DNA of 46,882 nucleotides from Arthrobacter sp. Leaf69 (GTDB lineage Bacteria; Actinomycetota; Actinomycetes; Actinomycetales; Micrococcaceae), in contig NZ_LMLR01000016.1 in NCBI RefSeq assembly GCF_001422645.1, forward strand, positions 54,655 through 101,536. Direction: 5' to 3'. Position numbers and translations under genes: made by a program. Positions 7,590 to 15,646 of the stretch are shown here, in pieces. Positions within the stretch are counted from its first letter, which is position 1, and the number at the start of each line of letters is the position of its first letter. The notes beneath the pieces are model-generated. The model did no database searches and was not told the DNA's origin. It saw only the letters and a list, made by a program, of their open reading frames with translations.

Positions 7590-8171
7590 ATGACCGTTAC
7601 AACCTTTGCGCTCATCCGCCACGGCCAGACCGACTGGAATGCGCAGCGCCGGCTGCAGGGATCCACCGACATTCCGCTGAACGACATCGGGCGTGACCAG
7701 GCGCGGGGCGCCGTCGAAGCCCTGGCCGGGCACGGGTGGGACACCATCGTGTCGTCACCGCTGAGCCGCGCCGCGGAAACCGCCGACCTGATCGCCGCCG
7801 GGCTCGGGCTCACCGTGGCCCGGCGCGTCCCGGACCTCGCCGAGCGCAGCTTCGGCCCCGCAGAGGGCCTGCAGCAGGGTCCCGAGCTCGATGCCCTGCG
7901 CACCCCCGGCGGTTTCCACGGCGCCGAAGGCGAGGACGAGGCAGCGGGCCGCGGTCTCGCCGCACTGGAAGCGCTGGCCGAGGAGCTCCGCGGCGGCCGC
8001 ATCCTGGTGGTCACGCACGGCTCGCTCCTCCGGGTGAGCCTCAGCCGCGCGGTCGGACGCACCCTGCCGAGCGTCGACAACGCCGTGCTCAACCTGGCCC
8101 ACCACCATCCCGCAGACGGCTGGAACCTCGAATACTTCAACGGCGAGCGGCTGACCGCCGCCGTCGGCTGA
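7590..8171 (+). CDS. Histidine phosphatase family protein
   Basis: 193 aa, phosphoglycerate mutase-like. The phosphate-binding signature LIRHGQT (8-14, nucleophile H11) is followed by WNAQRRLQGSTDIPLNDIG. Later come a catalytic Glu-containing LAERSFGPAEG segment and the second active-site His in VVTHGS (H143). These are the residues of the branch-1 histidine phosphatase superfamily. The family covers phosphoglycerate mutase, alpha-ribazole phosphatase and broad sugar phosphatases; nothing here fixes the substrate, and no cobalamin genes are near. Confidence 0.9.
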   Translation: MTVTTFALIRHGQTDWNAQRRLQGSTDIPLNDIGRDQARGAVEALAGHGWDTIVSSPLSRAAETADLIAAGLGLTVARRVPDLAERSFGPAEGLQQGPELDALRTPGGFHGAEGEDEAAGRGLAALEALAEELRGGRILVVTHGSLLRVSLSRAVGRTLPSVDNAVLNLAHHHPADGWNLEYFNGERLTAAVG

Positions 8172-8211
8172 CCACTTCCGTATTTCTCGTGCGTCCGCGG
8201 GAAAATCGTGG

Positions 8212-8217
8212 GACAGT
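8212..8217 (+). promoter_or_regulatory. -10 of leaderless promoter (GACAGT)
   Basis: GACAGT ends 7 nt before the ATG at 8225 and no ribosome binding site is seen. It is a weak hexamer. Confidence 0.3.
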
Positions 8218-8224
8218 TTTCGCC

Positions 8225-8983
8225 ATGGCAGCTTTCAATCAGTCCGACGACCTCCATGGAGCAGAATTCGTCGACGTCAACCTGCACGGAGCCCGGTTCG
8301 TCCGGTCTGACCTGTCCGCCGCGGTGATGCGGGGGGTGGACGTGGGCGGGGCAGACATCGACGCACCGTGGCTGTTCGACGGCGGGAACGCCCTGCGCGT
8401 CAACGGCGTCGATGTGGCCCCCTTCGTCGAGGCCGAGCTCAACCGCCGTTTTCCCGGCCGCTCCGAGCGACGCGCGGGCGATCCGGACGGTCTTCGTAAG
8501 GCCTGGGCCACACTGGAGGGTACGTGGTCGGCGACGCTCGAGCGCGCGGCGGCGATGCCGGCCGGCACTGTCGATATCTCGGTGGATGGTGAGTGGTCAT
8601 TCGCCCAGACGCTCCGTCATCTGGTCATGGCCACCGATACATGGCTGGGCCGGGCCATTCTGGAGATCGAGCAGCCGTATCACCCCGCAGGTCAGCCAAA
8701 CTTTGAGTACGAGCCTGACGGTTACGACATGTCAGTCTTCTCGACGCCGGCACCGTCGTATGCGGAAGTGCTCGAGGTCCGGGCAGGCCGGGTAGCCATG
8801 GTGCGCGACTTCCTCGCCGCTGCAACCCCGGCTGACCTGGCCAAGGTGCGCAAAAATCCCTGGGGCCCCGACCATGCGGTGACCATCCTGTCGTGCCTGC
8901 ACACAATTCTTAACGAGGAGTGGGAGCACCACCGCTACGCCGTGCGTGATCTGGAGGCGATCGAGGCGGGTCTCGAGGATTAG
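8225..8983 (+). CDS. DinB-family protein with pentapeptide-like N-terminus
   Basis: 252 aa. Residues 8-45 contain repeated A/D-hydrophobic-x-G-A pentads (LHGAEF, LHGARF, VGGADI), a short pentapeptide-repeat-like head. From about 90 on is a DinB four-helix domain, with H132 in the LRHLVMATDTW helix and EEWEHHRYAVRDL (H235/H236) as likely metal ligands. DinB/YfiT-like proteins are metal-dependent, often thiol transferases using mycothiol or bacillithiol in actinobacteria. That role is possible here but not shown. The start is the first Met compatible with the pentapeptide head. Confidence 0.8.
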   Translation: MAAFNQSDDLHGAEFVDVNLHGARFVRSDLSAAVMRGVDVGGADIDAPWLFDGGNALRVNGVDVAPFVEAELNRRFPGRSERRAGDPDGLRKAWATLEGTWSATLERAAAMPAGTVDISVDGEWSFAQTLRHLVMATDTWLGRAILEIEQPYHPAGQPNFEYEPDGYDMSVFSTPAPSYAEVLEVRAGRVAMVRDFLAAATPADLAKVRKNPWGPDHAVTILSCLHTILNEEWEHHRYAVRDLEAIEAGLED

Positions 8984-8988
8984 AACGT

Positions 8989-9027
8989 GAAGCCCGACGG
9001 CGGCGGTTCCGGCCGCCGTCGTGCTTC
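8989..9027. terminator. Bidirectional terminator between convergent genes
   Basis: The arms GAAGC..CGACGGCGG and CCGCCGTCG..GCTTC pair with small mismatches. GGTTTTAC follows on the plus side, and the hairpin sits between the stops at 8983 (+) and 9036 (-). Confidence 0.7.
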
Positions 9028-9035
9028 GGTTTTAC

Positions 9036-9455
9036 TCAGGCCATAGCCATGGCGCCGATCTGCTGCATGAGCTTCATGTTGTCCGTGGTGCCCCAGTGCT
9101 CGGCCACCTTCCCGTCCTCGACACGGATGATGTCCGTGCAGTCGAACTCCACGCTCTTGCCGGTGGCCGGGATGCCGGCCAGCTCGCCACGGTGGGTGCC
9201 CGTTAGGATCACGTGGCACGCCTCCATATTTCCGGCGCTCAGCGAGGGCGCGATCTCCTTGACCTTGATGTCAGGGAACGCCGACCGCATTGTGTTGACG
9301 AAGAATTTCACGCCGTCCCTGCCGGCCGGTTGCCCCGGGAAGCCCTCTTCGTGATCGACATAGCTGTCCGTCGCCAGCTCATCGACCAGGGCGACGTTTC
9401 CGCTCTCCATGACATCCTTGTAAAACCGCTCTATCAGTCCAATACCTTCCGACAT
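9036..9455 (-). CDS. SnoaL-like ester cyclase family protein
   Basis: 139 aa. The sequence opens GLIERFYKDVMESGNVALVDELATDSYVDHE, then GVKFFVNTMRSAFPDIKV, and ends with DIIRVEDGKVAEHWGTTDNM. That is the NTF2-like cone of the SnoaL family, including the conserved late Asp-Gly-Lys-hydrophobic-x-E-H-W segment. Family members are polyketide cyclases or, more often, general small-molecule isomerases/hydrolases of unknown substrate. The start at 9455 is preferred over a longer frame because AAGGAG lies 6 nt before it. It converges with the DinB gene. Confidence 0.85.
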   Translation of the reverse strand: MSEGIGLIERFYKDVMESGNVALVDELATDSYVDHEEGFPGQPAGRDGVKFFVNTMRSAFPDIKVKEIAPSLSAGNMEACHVILTGTHRGELAGIPATGKSVEFDCTDIIRVEDGKVAEHWGTTDNMKLMQQIGAMAMA

Positions 9456-9596
9456 TTCCGACTCCTTATAGGCGAGAGACCGAATTGGATCCCCAGCGCC
9501 TTGTCCGGGCACACCACACGACCCCACGCCGCCAAACCGCCATTTCCCAGCGGTCGGCGCCGCGTGGAGCGCCGAGAGAGACTGTAAAAAGTGATG

Positions 9597-9621
9597 TTAA
9601 ACGGGCGGAACGCTCCGTTAA
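9597..9621. promoter_or_regulatory. Imperfect palindrome TTAAACGG ... CCGTTAA
   Basis: The half-sites TTAA(A)CGG and CCGTTAA flank a 10-nt centre in the divergent region. It is a possible operator; no regulator gene is adjacent. Confidence 0.25.
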
Positions 9622-9708
9622 GGCCGAACTTATTCCGGCGGTTTGGGTGTGTCAAGATGCCGTGGCTACCGCGTTTGCAGCGGTCCCGGCCTACCCCCGG
9701 CGACGAAA

Positions 9709-9732
9709 TGTTCACCCGGGATCCAGTTCTCC
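9709..9732 (+). promoter_or_regulatory. Direct repeats TGTTCACC / AGTTCTCC
   Basis: Two 8-mers with GTTCnCC cores are 16 nt apart, about 27 nt upstream of the TAGGGT hexamer. The core resembles the GTTCACC unit of actinobacterial PhoP/RegX3 boxes, and a glycerophosphodiesterase is a typical phosphate-starvation target. The spacing is not the canonical 11 nt. Confidence 0.25.
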
Positions 9733-9758
9733 GAACGACGCCGTCCACCTCGCCTCCC

Positions 9759-9764
9759 TAGGGT
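9759..9764 (+). promoter_or_regulatory. Candidate -10 (TAGGGT) of glycerophosphodiesterase gene
   Basis: TAGGGT lies 53 nt upstream of the ATG at 9818, placing transcription start near 9771, just before the leader hairpin. No clear -35 is seen. Confidence 0.4.
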
Positions 9765-9817
9765 GGTCGGGTCGCCGGCGGAGCGCCGGCAACCGTCACC
9801 CAGGAGGAACCATCACC

Positions 9818-10900
9818 ATGCGCACAGTCCTGACTGCCGCGGCCGCCGCCGCGCTCATCGCCTCTCTGGCGAGCCCCGCCGTCGCCGCTTCACACCCCGA
9901 AGCTGGCTCAGCGCCGTCGTCGAACGCTGCCGGAACCGCTGCCGCCGAGGCACCAGCCGGCGTCAAGACCAACCAGAGCAACGGGTCCTTTGACCTGCAG
10001 TCGCACCGGGGAGGCCGCGGCGAGTGGACCGAGGAATCCCTGGCCGCCTTCGCCAACTCGCTGAAACTCGGCGTGACCACGCTGGAGCTCGACACCCACC
10101 TGACCGCCGACGGGAAGGTCATCGTCTGGCACGACGACACGATCCAGGCCGACAAGTGCCAGGACACCGCGCCGGTCACTCCGGGCGACGCCGCTTTCCC
10201 GTATGTCGGTGACCGGGTTGCCGAGCTGTCGCTTGCCCAGATCAAGACGCTGGACTGCGGCTTCACCCAGCTCAAGGGCTACCCGGAGCAGGACGTGATC
10301 GAGGGCAACCGGATCGCCGAGCTCCAGGACGTGTTCCAGCTGGTGCGCGACGCCGGCGCCAAGAAGGTGCGCTTCAACATCGAGACGAAGGTGGAGGACG
10401 GGATGTCCGGCGGCGAGGGCATGGTGGCGCTGACCACGGCCGTGGTCGCGGAGATCCGGGCGTCCGGCATGGCGGATCGCACCACCGTGCAGTCGTTCGA
10501 CTGGTCATCGTTGAACCTGACCCAAGAGATCGCCCCGGAGCTGCCGCTCGTGGCCCTGTCCAGCGGCGATGCCTGGCTCGAGGTCGGCCAGCCCGGCGCC
10601 AGCGCCAACCTCGGCGGCATCGACATCGATACCTACGGCGGATCCCTTGCCAAAGCCGCGGCCGCCCAGGGCTACGACGCCGTCTCCCCCGCCTTCCGCT
10701 CCGTCACCCCCGGGATGATCACTGAGGCGCACGAGCTTGGCCTGCCGGTGGTCCCCTGGACCGTCAACACCACAGCGGACATGACACGGCTGATGGACCT
10801 CGGTGTGGACGGCATCATCACCGACTACCCCACCCGCCTGCGCACCGTCATGGAAGAACGCGGACTGAAGCTTCCGAAAGCCTACGAGCTCAAGGGCTGA
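9818..10900 (+). CDS. Exported glycerophosphodiester phosphodiesterase
   Basis: 360 aa. A Sec signal peptide (charged MRT, hydrophobic Ala/Leu core, AVA-A cleavage near residue 23-24) is followed by a Ser/Ala-rich linker. The GDPD TIM barrel begins at QSHRGG (H63, R64) with E90/D92 in LELDTHL and HDDT downstream. The C-terminal GVDGIITDYPTRL is the usual barrel end. It hydrolyses glycerophosphodiesters to glycerol-3-phosphate and an alcohol outside the membrane, serving carbon and phosphate scavenging. The ATG at 9818 is chosen because AGGAGGA lies about 10 nt upstream and the signal peptide starts there, although the frame is open further upstream. Confidence 0.9.
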   Translation: MRTVLTAAAAAALIASLASPAVAASHPEAGSAPSSNAAGTAAAEAPAGVKTNQSNGSFDLQSHRGGRGEWTEESLAAFANSLKLGVTTLELDTHLTADGKVIVWHDDTIQADKCQDTAPVTPGDAAFPYVGDRVAELSLAQIKTLDCGFTQLKGYPEQDVIEGNRIAELQDVFQLVRDAGAKKVRFNIETKVEDGMSGGEGMVALTTAVVAEIRASGMADRTTVQSFDWSSLNLTQEIAPELPLVALSSGDAWLEVGQPGASANLGGIDIDTYGGSLAKAAAAQGYDAVSPAFRSVTPGMITEAHELGLPVVPWTVNTTADMTRLMDLGVDGIITDYPTRLRTVMEERGLKLPKAYELKG

Positions 10901-10946
10901 TCCCTGCCTCCGGGCGCCGCGTCCTTGACGCTGGTGTCCACGCTGG

Positions 10947-10979
10947 AACCGGCTCCCTCCTTGAAGGTGGGGGCCGGTT
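10947..10979. terminator. Terminator between convergent genes
   Basis: The arms AACCGGCtCCCtCC and GGtGGGgGCCGGTT with a TTGAA loop are followed by TCG on the plus side. It sits 46 nt after the glycerophosphodiesterase stop and before the convergent VOC gene. Confidence 0.65.
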
Positions 10980-11032
10980 TCGTTGCCGTCCGCAGCAAGG
11001 CTTCGCGTGGCGGATCGACGCCAGCCTCCGGC

Positions 11033-11413
11033 CTACGTGCGCTGAGCGATGTTGAGAATGTTGCCCTCGCTGTCCAGGAACCAGGCGGACCTGCCCCAGT
11101 CAGCGGTGGCAACGCCGTTCTCCGTCTTCAGACCGGGAAAATCGTAGTCTTCAAAGACGACGCCACGGCCCCGCAGTTCCTCCATCTCGCGGTCGAGGTT
11201 GTCCGTTTCCCAGCCCATCTGGGTGTTCTTGGCTGAACCAGCGTTGTCGGTCTGATAAATGAGGAAGCCCGTTCCGTTGCCGCAGCGGTACATCACGCTG
11301 CCCTCTTCCATGGACTCGGAGGGTTCGATGCCCAGCTTGTCCCGGTAGAAATCCTTGGCCCGGTTGATGTCCTTCGCGGGGAGGACAGCCATGATGTTTG
11401 AATCCTTCAGCAT
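11033..11413 (-). CDS. VOC family (glyoxalase-like) protein
   Basis: 126 aa forming two beta-alpha-beta-beta-beta half-modules: IMAVLPAKDINRAKDFYRDKLGIEPSE at the N-terminus and WFLDSEGNILNIAQ at the C-terminus, the latter matching the metal-ligand strand of vicinal oxygen chelate proteins. The metal pattern is incomplete, with no early His, as is common in the many resistance/ring-cleavage-like members of unknown function. AAGGAG sits 6 nt before the ATG. It converges with the glycerophosphodiesterase gene. Confidence 0.85.
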   Translation of the reverse strand: MLKDSNIMAVLPAKDINRAKDFYRDKLGIEPSESMEEGSVMYRCGNGTGFLIYQTDNAGSAKNTQMGWETDNLDREMEELRGRGVVFEDYDFPGLKTENGVATADWGRSAWFLDSEGNILNIAQRT

Positions 11414-11716
11414 GATGATCTCCTTGTGTGCATTAATGTGTCGCAGCGATGGCGATGCTCTCCCCCCGCTTTCGGTCCCCGAACGTCCCTGCCCGGACCC
11501 GTGACCGCCCGTCGCGCCGAGTTCCGGGGCAGCCACCTGGGACTCTATGGTGCCGCCCCAGCCATCATCGGCGCGAGGGTCCCCGAAGCTTATGTGGACA
11601 TTATGGACCGACTTGGGCCTGCGGAAACAGAGGATCAGAAACGCTGGCGAAAGACGGCAACAAGGGGACGACGGCGGCAGCCACACCGGGGCATCAGGCG
11701 CCCCAGGACGCCGTGA
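11414..11716. other. Intergenic region between MFS and VOC genes
   Basis: About 300 nt. It should contain the promoter of the minus-strand VOC gene: an AT-rich ATTAAT lies around 11431-11436. I see no gene, repeat or hairpin of note; open frames across it have no family signature. Confidence 0.5.
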
Positions 11717-13075
11717 CTAGCGCCGTTCCCGCCAGAGCAGCGACACCGCCAGCACCACGCCTCCGAGCCCCAGCATCACCGTGACCACGAGCCCCCAGTT
11801 GGCCTGGTTCACGCCCGTGCCGTAGAAGATCCCGATCAGGACCGTCGCCATGATCGCCCCGAGGTACCGGCAGGTCTGGAAAATCCCGGCGGCCACACCG
11901 CGCTCCTCCGGCCGGGTGGAAAGGTACATGCCCTGGTTGTAGGCGATGCTGGCCACCCCGTACGGCACACCCAGCAGTGCGGTGAGCGCAATGACCAGCG
12001 GGATGGCGAACGAGGCGGTCAGCAGCCACATCGCCGCGGACGCCACCATGAGCATGACGACGCCGGTGACCAGCACGCGTTTGACCCCGAACCGGTCCAT
12101 CGCGCGGACGGCCACCGGCGTCGACACCACCGAAACCGCGGCCAGCGGCAGCACCAGGAGTCCGACCACGCGGGGATCATAGCCGCCGGCTTCCTGCAGC
12201 AGCTGCGGCAGGCCGAAGAACGCGAAGTAGTAGACGCAGCTGAAAAGGGCGAAGCCCAGATAGACCAGCAGCAGCGGCCGGTTCCTGCCCAGCAGCCGCA
12301 GGTCCAGGAACGGCGGGCTGAAGCGCAGCTCGCGCCACACGAAGAGGACGGCCAGCAGTGTGCCTGCGCCGAGCAGCCACCAGCGGTAGCCCGGCAGGAC
12401 GTTGAGCAGCGCCATCATCACCAGGACCATGGAGCCGATGAAGGCCAGGATGCCCGGAATGTCCGAGTCCCGCAGCAGTTCCGACGCCGAACCGCGTTCC
12501 CGGGCACCGTCCGCAGGGGCGAAACGGCGGACCAGGATGATGGCAGCCAGGGCCAGCGGAACGTTCAACACAAACAGCGCCTGCCAGCCGACGAAACCCA
12601 CCAGCAGCCCGCCCACCACCGGCCCGACGGCGGCCGCGGACGTGTTGGCCATCTGGATCCGGCCCAGCGGCCGGCTGGACTTCACGTTCGCCTGCTTTGC
12701 CAGGGCCCCGACCATCACGACGGCGCACGGGTACGCGGCCGCCGTGCCGAGGGCCATGACGGCACGGGCCACGCAAAGCACCGCGAAGTTAGGCGCAAAC
12801 GGAGCCACCGCGCAGGTCACGGCCACCAGGACCATGCCCAGCTCAAACAGTCGCCGCGGTCCGAACCGGTCCGCCAGCCGGCCCATGAGCGGCTGTCCCG
12901 CCGCGGAGGTGAGGTAGAAGGAGGTGATCACCCACGTGACGGTGGCGACGTCGAGCCCGAAATCCTCACGCAGCACCACCAGCGCGACGGCGATCATCGA
13001 AGAGTTCAGCGGGTTCAGCGCCGTGCCCAGGCTGAGTCCTGCGACGGCCAGGCCCGTCCGGGGAGAGTTGCTCAC
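11717..13075 (-). CDS. DHA2-type MFS multidrug exporter
   Basis: 452 aa from the GTG at 13075. The first helix carries LGTALNPLNSSMIAVAL, a variant of the DHA2 motif (L-D-x-T-V-V/N-S-A), followed by WVITSFYLTSAAGQPLMGRLADRFGPRRL (motif A in loop 2-3). Hydrophobic segments fit 12 or more helices. The family exports drugs or metabolites by proton antiport. A longer frame starts at GTG 13123. I prefer 13075 because CAGACT lies exactly 6 nt upstream (leaderless pattern) and the extra 16 residues are uninformative. No regulator gene is adjacent, but a palindrome overlaps the promoter. Confidence 0.85.
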   Translation of the reverse strand: MSNSPRTGLAVAGLSLGTALNPLNSSMIAVALVVLREDFGLDVATVTWVITSFYLTSAAGQPLMGRLADRFGPRRLFELGMVLVAVTCAVAPFAPNFAVLCVARAVMALGTAAAYPCAVVMVGALAKQANVKSSRPLGRIQMANTSAAAVGPVVGGLLVGFVGWQALFVLNVPLALAAIILVRRFAPADGARERGSASELLRDSDIPGILAFIGSMVLVMMALLNVLPGYRWWLLGAGTLLAVLFVWRELRFSPPFLDLRLLGRNRPLLLVYLGFALFSCVYYFAFFGLPQLLQEAGGYDPRVVGLLVLPLAAVSVVSTPVAVRAMDRFGVKRVLVTGVVMLMVASAAMWLLTASFAIPLVIALTALLGVPYGVASIAYNQGMYLSTRPEERGVAAGIFQTCRYLGAIMATVLIGIFYGTGVNQANWGLVVTVMLGLGGVVLAVSLLWRERR

Positions 13076-13080
13076 GGCAA

Positions 13081-13097
13081 CAGTCTGTCCCAGACTG
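13081..13097 (-). promoter_or_regulatory. Palindrome CAGTCTG-TCC-CAGACTG over the MFS promoter
   Basis: Perfect 7-bp inverted repeat with a 3-nt centre. Its start-proximal arm contains the CAGACT -10 hexamer (13082-13087 on this strand) 6 nt before the GTG start. A protein bound here would block the promoter. Confidence 0.45.
13082..13087 (-). promoter_or_regulatory. -10 of leaderless promoter (CAGACT) of MFS gene
   Basis: CAGACT ends 6 nt before the GTG at 13075, the same arrangement as at 7578-7583. It is the main argument for the shorter start. Confidence 0.4.
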
Positions 13098-13151
13098 CCT
13101 GCCAATATCGAACCCACCGACACAGTCCGCGGCGCCGGGCCGGCTGCTACC

Positions 13152-13754
13152 TCACGGCCTGCGGGCGACGATGTCGTAAATGTGCCAGTGCTTCGGCCCC
13201 CGGAAGGACTGCCCGTCGTCGTCGTACACCTCGAACTTCAGGATCTGCAGGCCATCAAAGAGCCGCCGTGCCGCGTCTTCCGTGTGGAAATTCCATTCCG
13301 GGACGTCGGCCCAAGTGTCCCGGTCACCGAACAAGTTGACGGCCACGACGCCGCCGGGCCCGAGGGCGCCCAGCATCACGGTCCAGAACGTCCCGAAGTG
13401 ATCCGGGTGGATGAACGGCAGTGAATAGCCGGCGAAGATGAGGTCCGCCGGCGGAAGGGCGCGGAGTTCCTGGAAGGTCCGCACGTCGATACTGAGCCGG
13501 CCGTCCGCGTCCGCCGGGACGATCGCCAGCAGCCGGTCCCGGGTGTCCGGAAGGGAGTCGACGGCGTGGACCCGCCAGCCGTCCCGCAGCAGGGCCAGCG
13601 TTTCCTTGCCCGCGCCGCACCCCAGATCTATGGCCTGGCGGCCGCCGCCCGGACCGGCGAGCGCCATGGCGTCCAGGCAGAGGGAGCGCACGGGACGGGT
13701 TGCCTGGGCCGCGTTGTAGTCAGCCCAGACCTTGGTGCCCGCGAGGCTGTCCAC
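13152..13754 (-). CDS. Class I SAM-dependent methyltransferase
   Basis: 200 aa from the GTG at 13754. Motif I AIDLGCGAGKETL binds SAM; VHAVDSLPD supplies the acidic residue for the ribose; ADLIFAGYSLPFI is motif post-II; GPGGVVAVNLFG is motif III. These define a Rossmann-fold methyltransferase of the Methyltransf_25/TehB-like group acting on small molecules; the substrate is unknown. The frame extends upstream to GTG 13823, but those 23 residues are Pro/Gly-rich and unlike the family. The start is uncertain because neither candidate has a good ribosome binding site. Confidence 0.85.
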   Translation of the reverse strand: MDSLAGTKVWADYNAAQATRPVRSLCLDAMALAGPGGGRQAIDLGCGAGKETLALLRDGWRVHAVDSLPDTRDRLLAIVPADADGRLSIDVRTFQELRALPPADLIFAGYSLPFIHPDHFGTFWTVMLGALGPGGVVAVNLFGDRDTWADVPEWNFHTEDAARRLFDGLQILKFEVYDDDGQSFRGPKHWHIYDIVARRP

Positions 13755-13838
13755 AGGTTCATTTTTCCACTCGGGCGGCGGCGAAGCCACAGGTCCCGGT
13801 TGGGCCCCAGCCCGACCCCGCACGGTCAGATGTCCATG

Positions 13839-14606
13839 TCAGAGAACCTTGGAAAGAAAGGCCTTGGTCCGGTCGTGCTGCGGATCGCTCAGGATCTGCC
13901 GGGGTGGGCCGGCCTCCACCACCACGCCTTCGTCCATGAACACCAGTGTGTCCGCCACTTCGCGGGCGAACCCCATCTCGTGGGTCACCACGATCATGGT
14001 CATACCGCTCTTCGCCAATTCCTTCATGACGTCGAGCACCTCGCCCACCAGTTCCGGGTCCAGGGCACTCGTCGGCTCATCAAAGAGCATCAGCTTCGGG
14101 TCCATGGCCAGAGCACGGGCGATAGCCACACGCTGCTGCTGACCGCCCGACAGGTGTGCCGGATAAGCATCCCCCTTGTCCGCCAGGCCCACACGCTCCA
14201 GCAGCTCCATGGCCCGGGCCGTGGCTTTGGCCTTGGAAAGACCCTTCACCCGCATGGGGGCCAGGATGATGTTTTCCACGGCGGTCAGGTGCGGAAAGAG
14301 GTTGAACCGCTGGAAGACCATCCCGATCTCCTGGCGCTGGAAGGCTGCTTCCTTGAGCTTCAGCTCGTAGAGCTTGTCCCCCTTTTGACGGTAGCCAACC
14401 AGCTGTCCGTCGACCGAAAGGCGGCCGCCATCAACCCGTTCCAGGTGGTTGATGCACCGCAGGAACGTCGATTTACCGGAACCGCTGGGCCCCACAATGC
14501 AGAGCACCTCCCCGGCGTCGACCTCGAGGCTGATCCCGCGCAACACCTTATTGGTGCCGAAATTCTTGGAAACCCGTTCCGCAAGCACCATCGGCGCGTC
14601 CGTCAT
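13839..14606 (-). CDS. Polar amino acid ABC importer, ATP-binding protein
   Basis: 255 aa. Walker A GPSGSGKST (39-47), Q-loop in GMVFQRFNLFPH, signature LSGGQQQRVAIARAL, Walker B MLFDEPTSALDP and the H-loop VTHEMG are all intact. The length and the FNLFPHLTAVENIILAPM segment are typical of the GlnQ/HisP amino acid class. It powers the permease encoded just upstream. The ATG overlaps the permease stop (ATGA), so translation is coupled. It is the last gene of the three-gene operon. Confidence 0.93.
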   Translation of the reverse strand: MTDAPMVLAERVSKNFGTNKVLRGISLEVDAGEVLCIVGPSGSGKSTFLRCINHLERVDGGRLSVDGQLVGYRQKGDKLYELKLKEAAFQRQEIGMVFQRFNLFPHLTAVENIILAPMRVKGLSKAKATARAMELLERVGLADKGDAYPAHLSGGQQQRVAIARALAMDPKLMLFDEPTSALDPELVGEVLDVMKELAKSGMTMIVVTHEMGFAREVADTLVFMDEGVVVEAGPPRQILSDPQHDRTKAFLSKVL

Positions 14607-15640
14607 CCTTTTCCTCCAAAGTCTGTGCCGAGCGGTGGGGCGGGCGTACCGGGGACCGCCGTCGGCGCAGGTGCCGGCGTCGCCGGCTCCTTGCCCGTCT
14701 TGAGCCTCCCGGTTCCGCGCGAGAACCGCTTTTCAATGAAATGCTGCCCAACCATCAGGACGGAGGTGAAAAGCAGGTACCAGAGCGAAGCCACGATCAG
14801 CAGTGGCACCGGAGTGAACGTCACGGCGGAAATACCGCGGGACACCCCGTAAAGGTCAATGCTCAACGGGATCGCGGCCACCAGCGAGGTGGTCTTGAGC
14901 ATCGAGATCACCTCGTTGCCGGTAGGCGGAATGATGATTTTCATCGCCTGCGGAACCACGACGTACCGCATAGTCTGTCCCCATGACATCGCCAGCGCCG
15001 TCGAGGCCTCTTCCTGACCCTCATCGACTGAGAGCAGGCCGGCCCGCACGATCTCGGACATGTAGGCAGCCTCGTTGAGTGCCAGCCCGATCACGGCGGT
15101 AATGAAGAGGTTGGTGAACACTTCATTCGGGACTGTGACCCACGGCTCCATGAACGGAATGCCCAGCGTGAACACGGGATAAATCAAGGACACAATGCCC
15201 CAGAAAACCAGCTGCACGTAGACCGGGGTTCCCCGGAAGATCCAGATGTACAGCCAGGCGATGCTCTTCAAAACCGGGTTCGGCGAAAGCCGCATGATGG
15301 CCAGCAGCAGTCCGATGACGATCGCGCCTATCATCGCGTAGATCGTCAGCCATAACGTCACCCACGCAGCCTGGCTGATCCGGCGATCAAAGATGTACTT
15401 GCCCACGTCCGACCAGCCATAGTCGGAGCGCTGGGCCGCATCCAGCACAAAGACCGCCAGCCCAAGGACGAGGAGCACCGCCACCACGTTCCGCCACGGG
15501 TGCCTCAGCGGGATTGCGACGATCGCCTCTGGCGGCGCGTCGTCCGCGTCCCGTCCCCTGCCAGCACGCGGTTTCCGGCCGGACTCCCGGTTGCCCCCGG
15601 GTTCCGCCTCAATCATCCGGTCCGATTCCGGCTCGCTCAT
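14603..15640 (-). CDS. Polar amino acid ABC importer, permease
   Basis: 345 aa. A hydrophilic N-terminal extension of about 45 residues precedes five or six membrane helices. The cytoplasmic EAA loop (EAAYMSEIVRAGLLSVDEGQ... ending G near the PQA segment) contacts the ATPase. The His/Glu/Gln (HisM/GlnP) family is recognised from WLYIWIFRGTPVYVQL and this loop. The C-terminal 40 residues are Pro/Ala/Thr-rich and probably disordered. It probably works as a homodimer, since only one permease gene is present. It starts 6 nt after the binding-protein stop. Confidence 0.92.
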   Translation of the reverse strand: MSEPESDRMIEAEPGGNRESGRKPRAGRGRDADDAPPEAIVAIPLRHPWRNVVAVLLVLGLAVFVLDAAQRSDYGWSDVGKYIFDRRISQAAWVTLWLTIYAMIGAIVIGLLLAIMRLSPNPVLKSIAWLYIWIFRGTPVYVQLVFWGIVSLIYPVFTLGIPFMEPWVTVPNEVFTNLFITAVIGLALNEAAYMSEIVRAGLLSVDEGQEEASTALAMSWGQTMRYVVVPQAMKIIIPPTGNEVISMLKTTSLVAAIPLSIDLYGVSRGISAVTFTPVPLLIVASLWYLLFTSVLMVGQHFIEKRFSRGTGRLKTGKEPATPAPAPTAVPGTPAPPLGTDFGGKG

Positions 15641-15646
15641 CTGCTA

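Larger units (their letters stand above)
9456..9817. other. Divergent regulatory region between SnoaL-like gene and glycerophosphodiesterase
   Basis: About 360 nt with no gene. It holds an imperfect palindrome (9597-9621), two GTTCNCC repeats (9709-9732), a TAGGGT -10-like hexamer (9759-9764) and a hairpin GCCGGCG-GAG-CGCCGGC (9773-9789) just before the AGGAGGA ribosome binding site of the downstream gene. Confidence 0.5.

Noticed and set aside
13566..14852. Open frame of about 430 codons on the plus strand
   Set aside because: It runs opposite to the ABC ATPase and methyltransferase genes and has no motif of its own.
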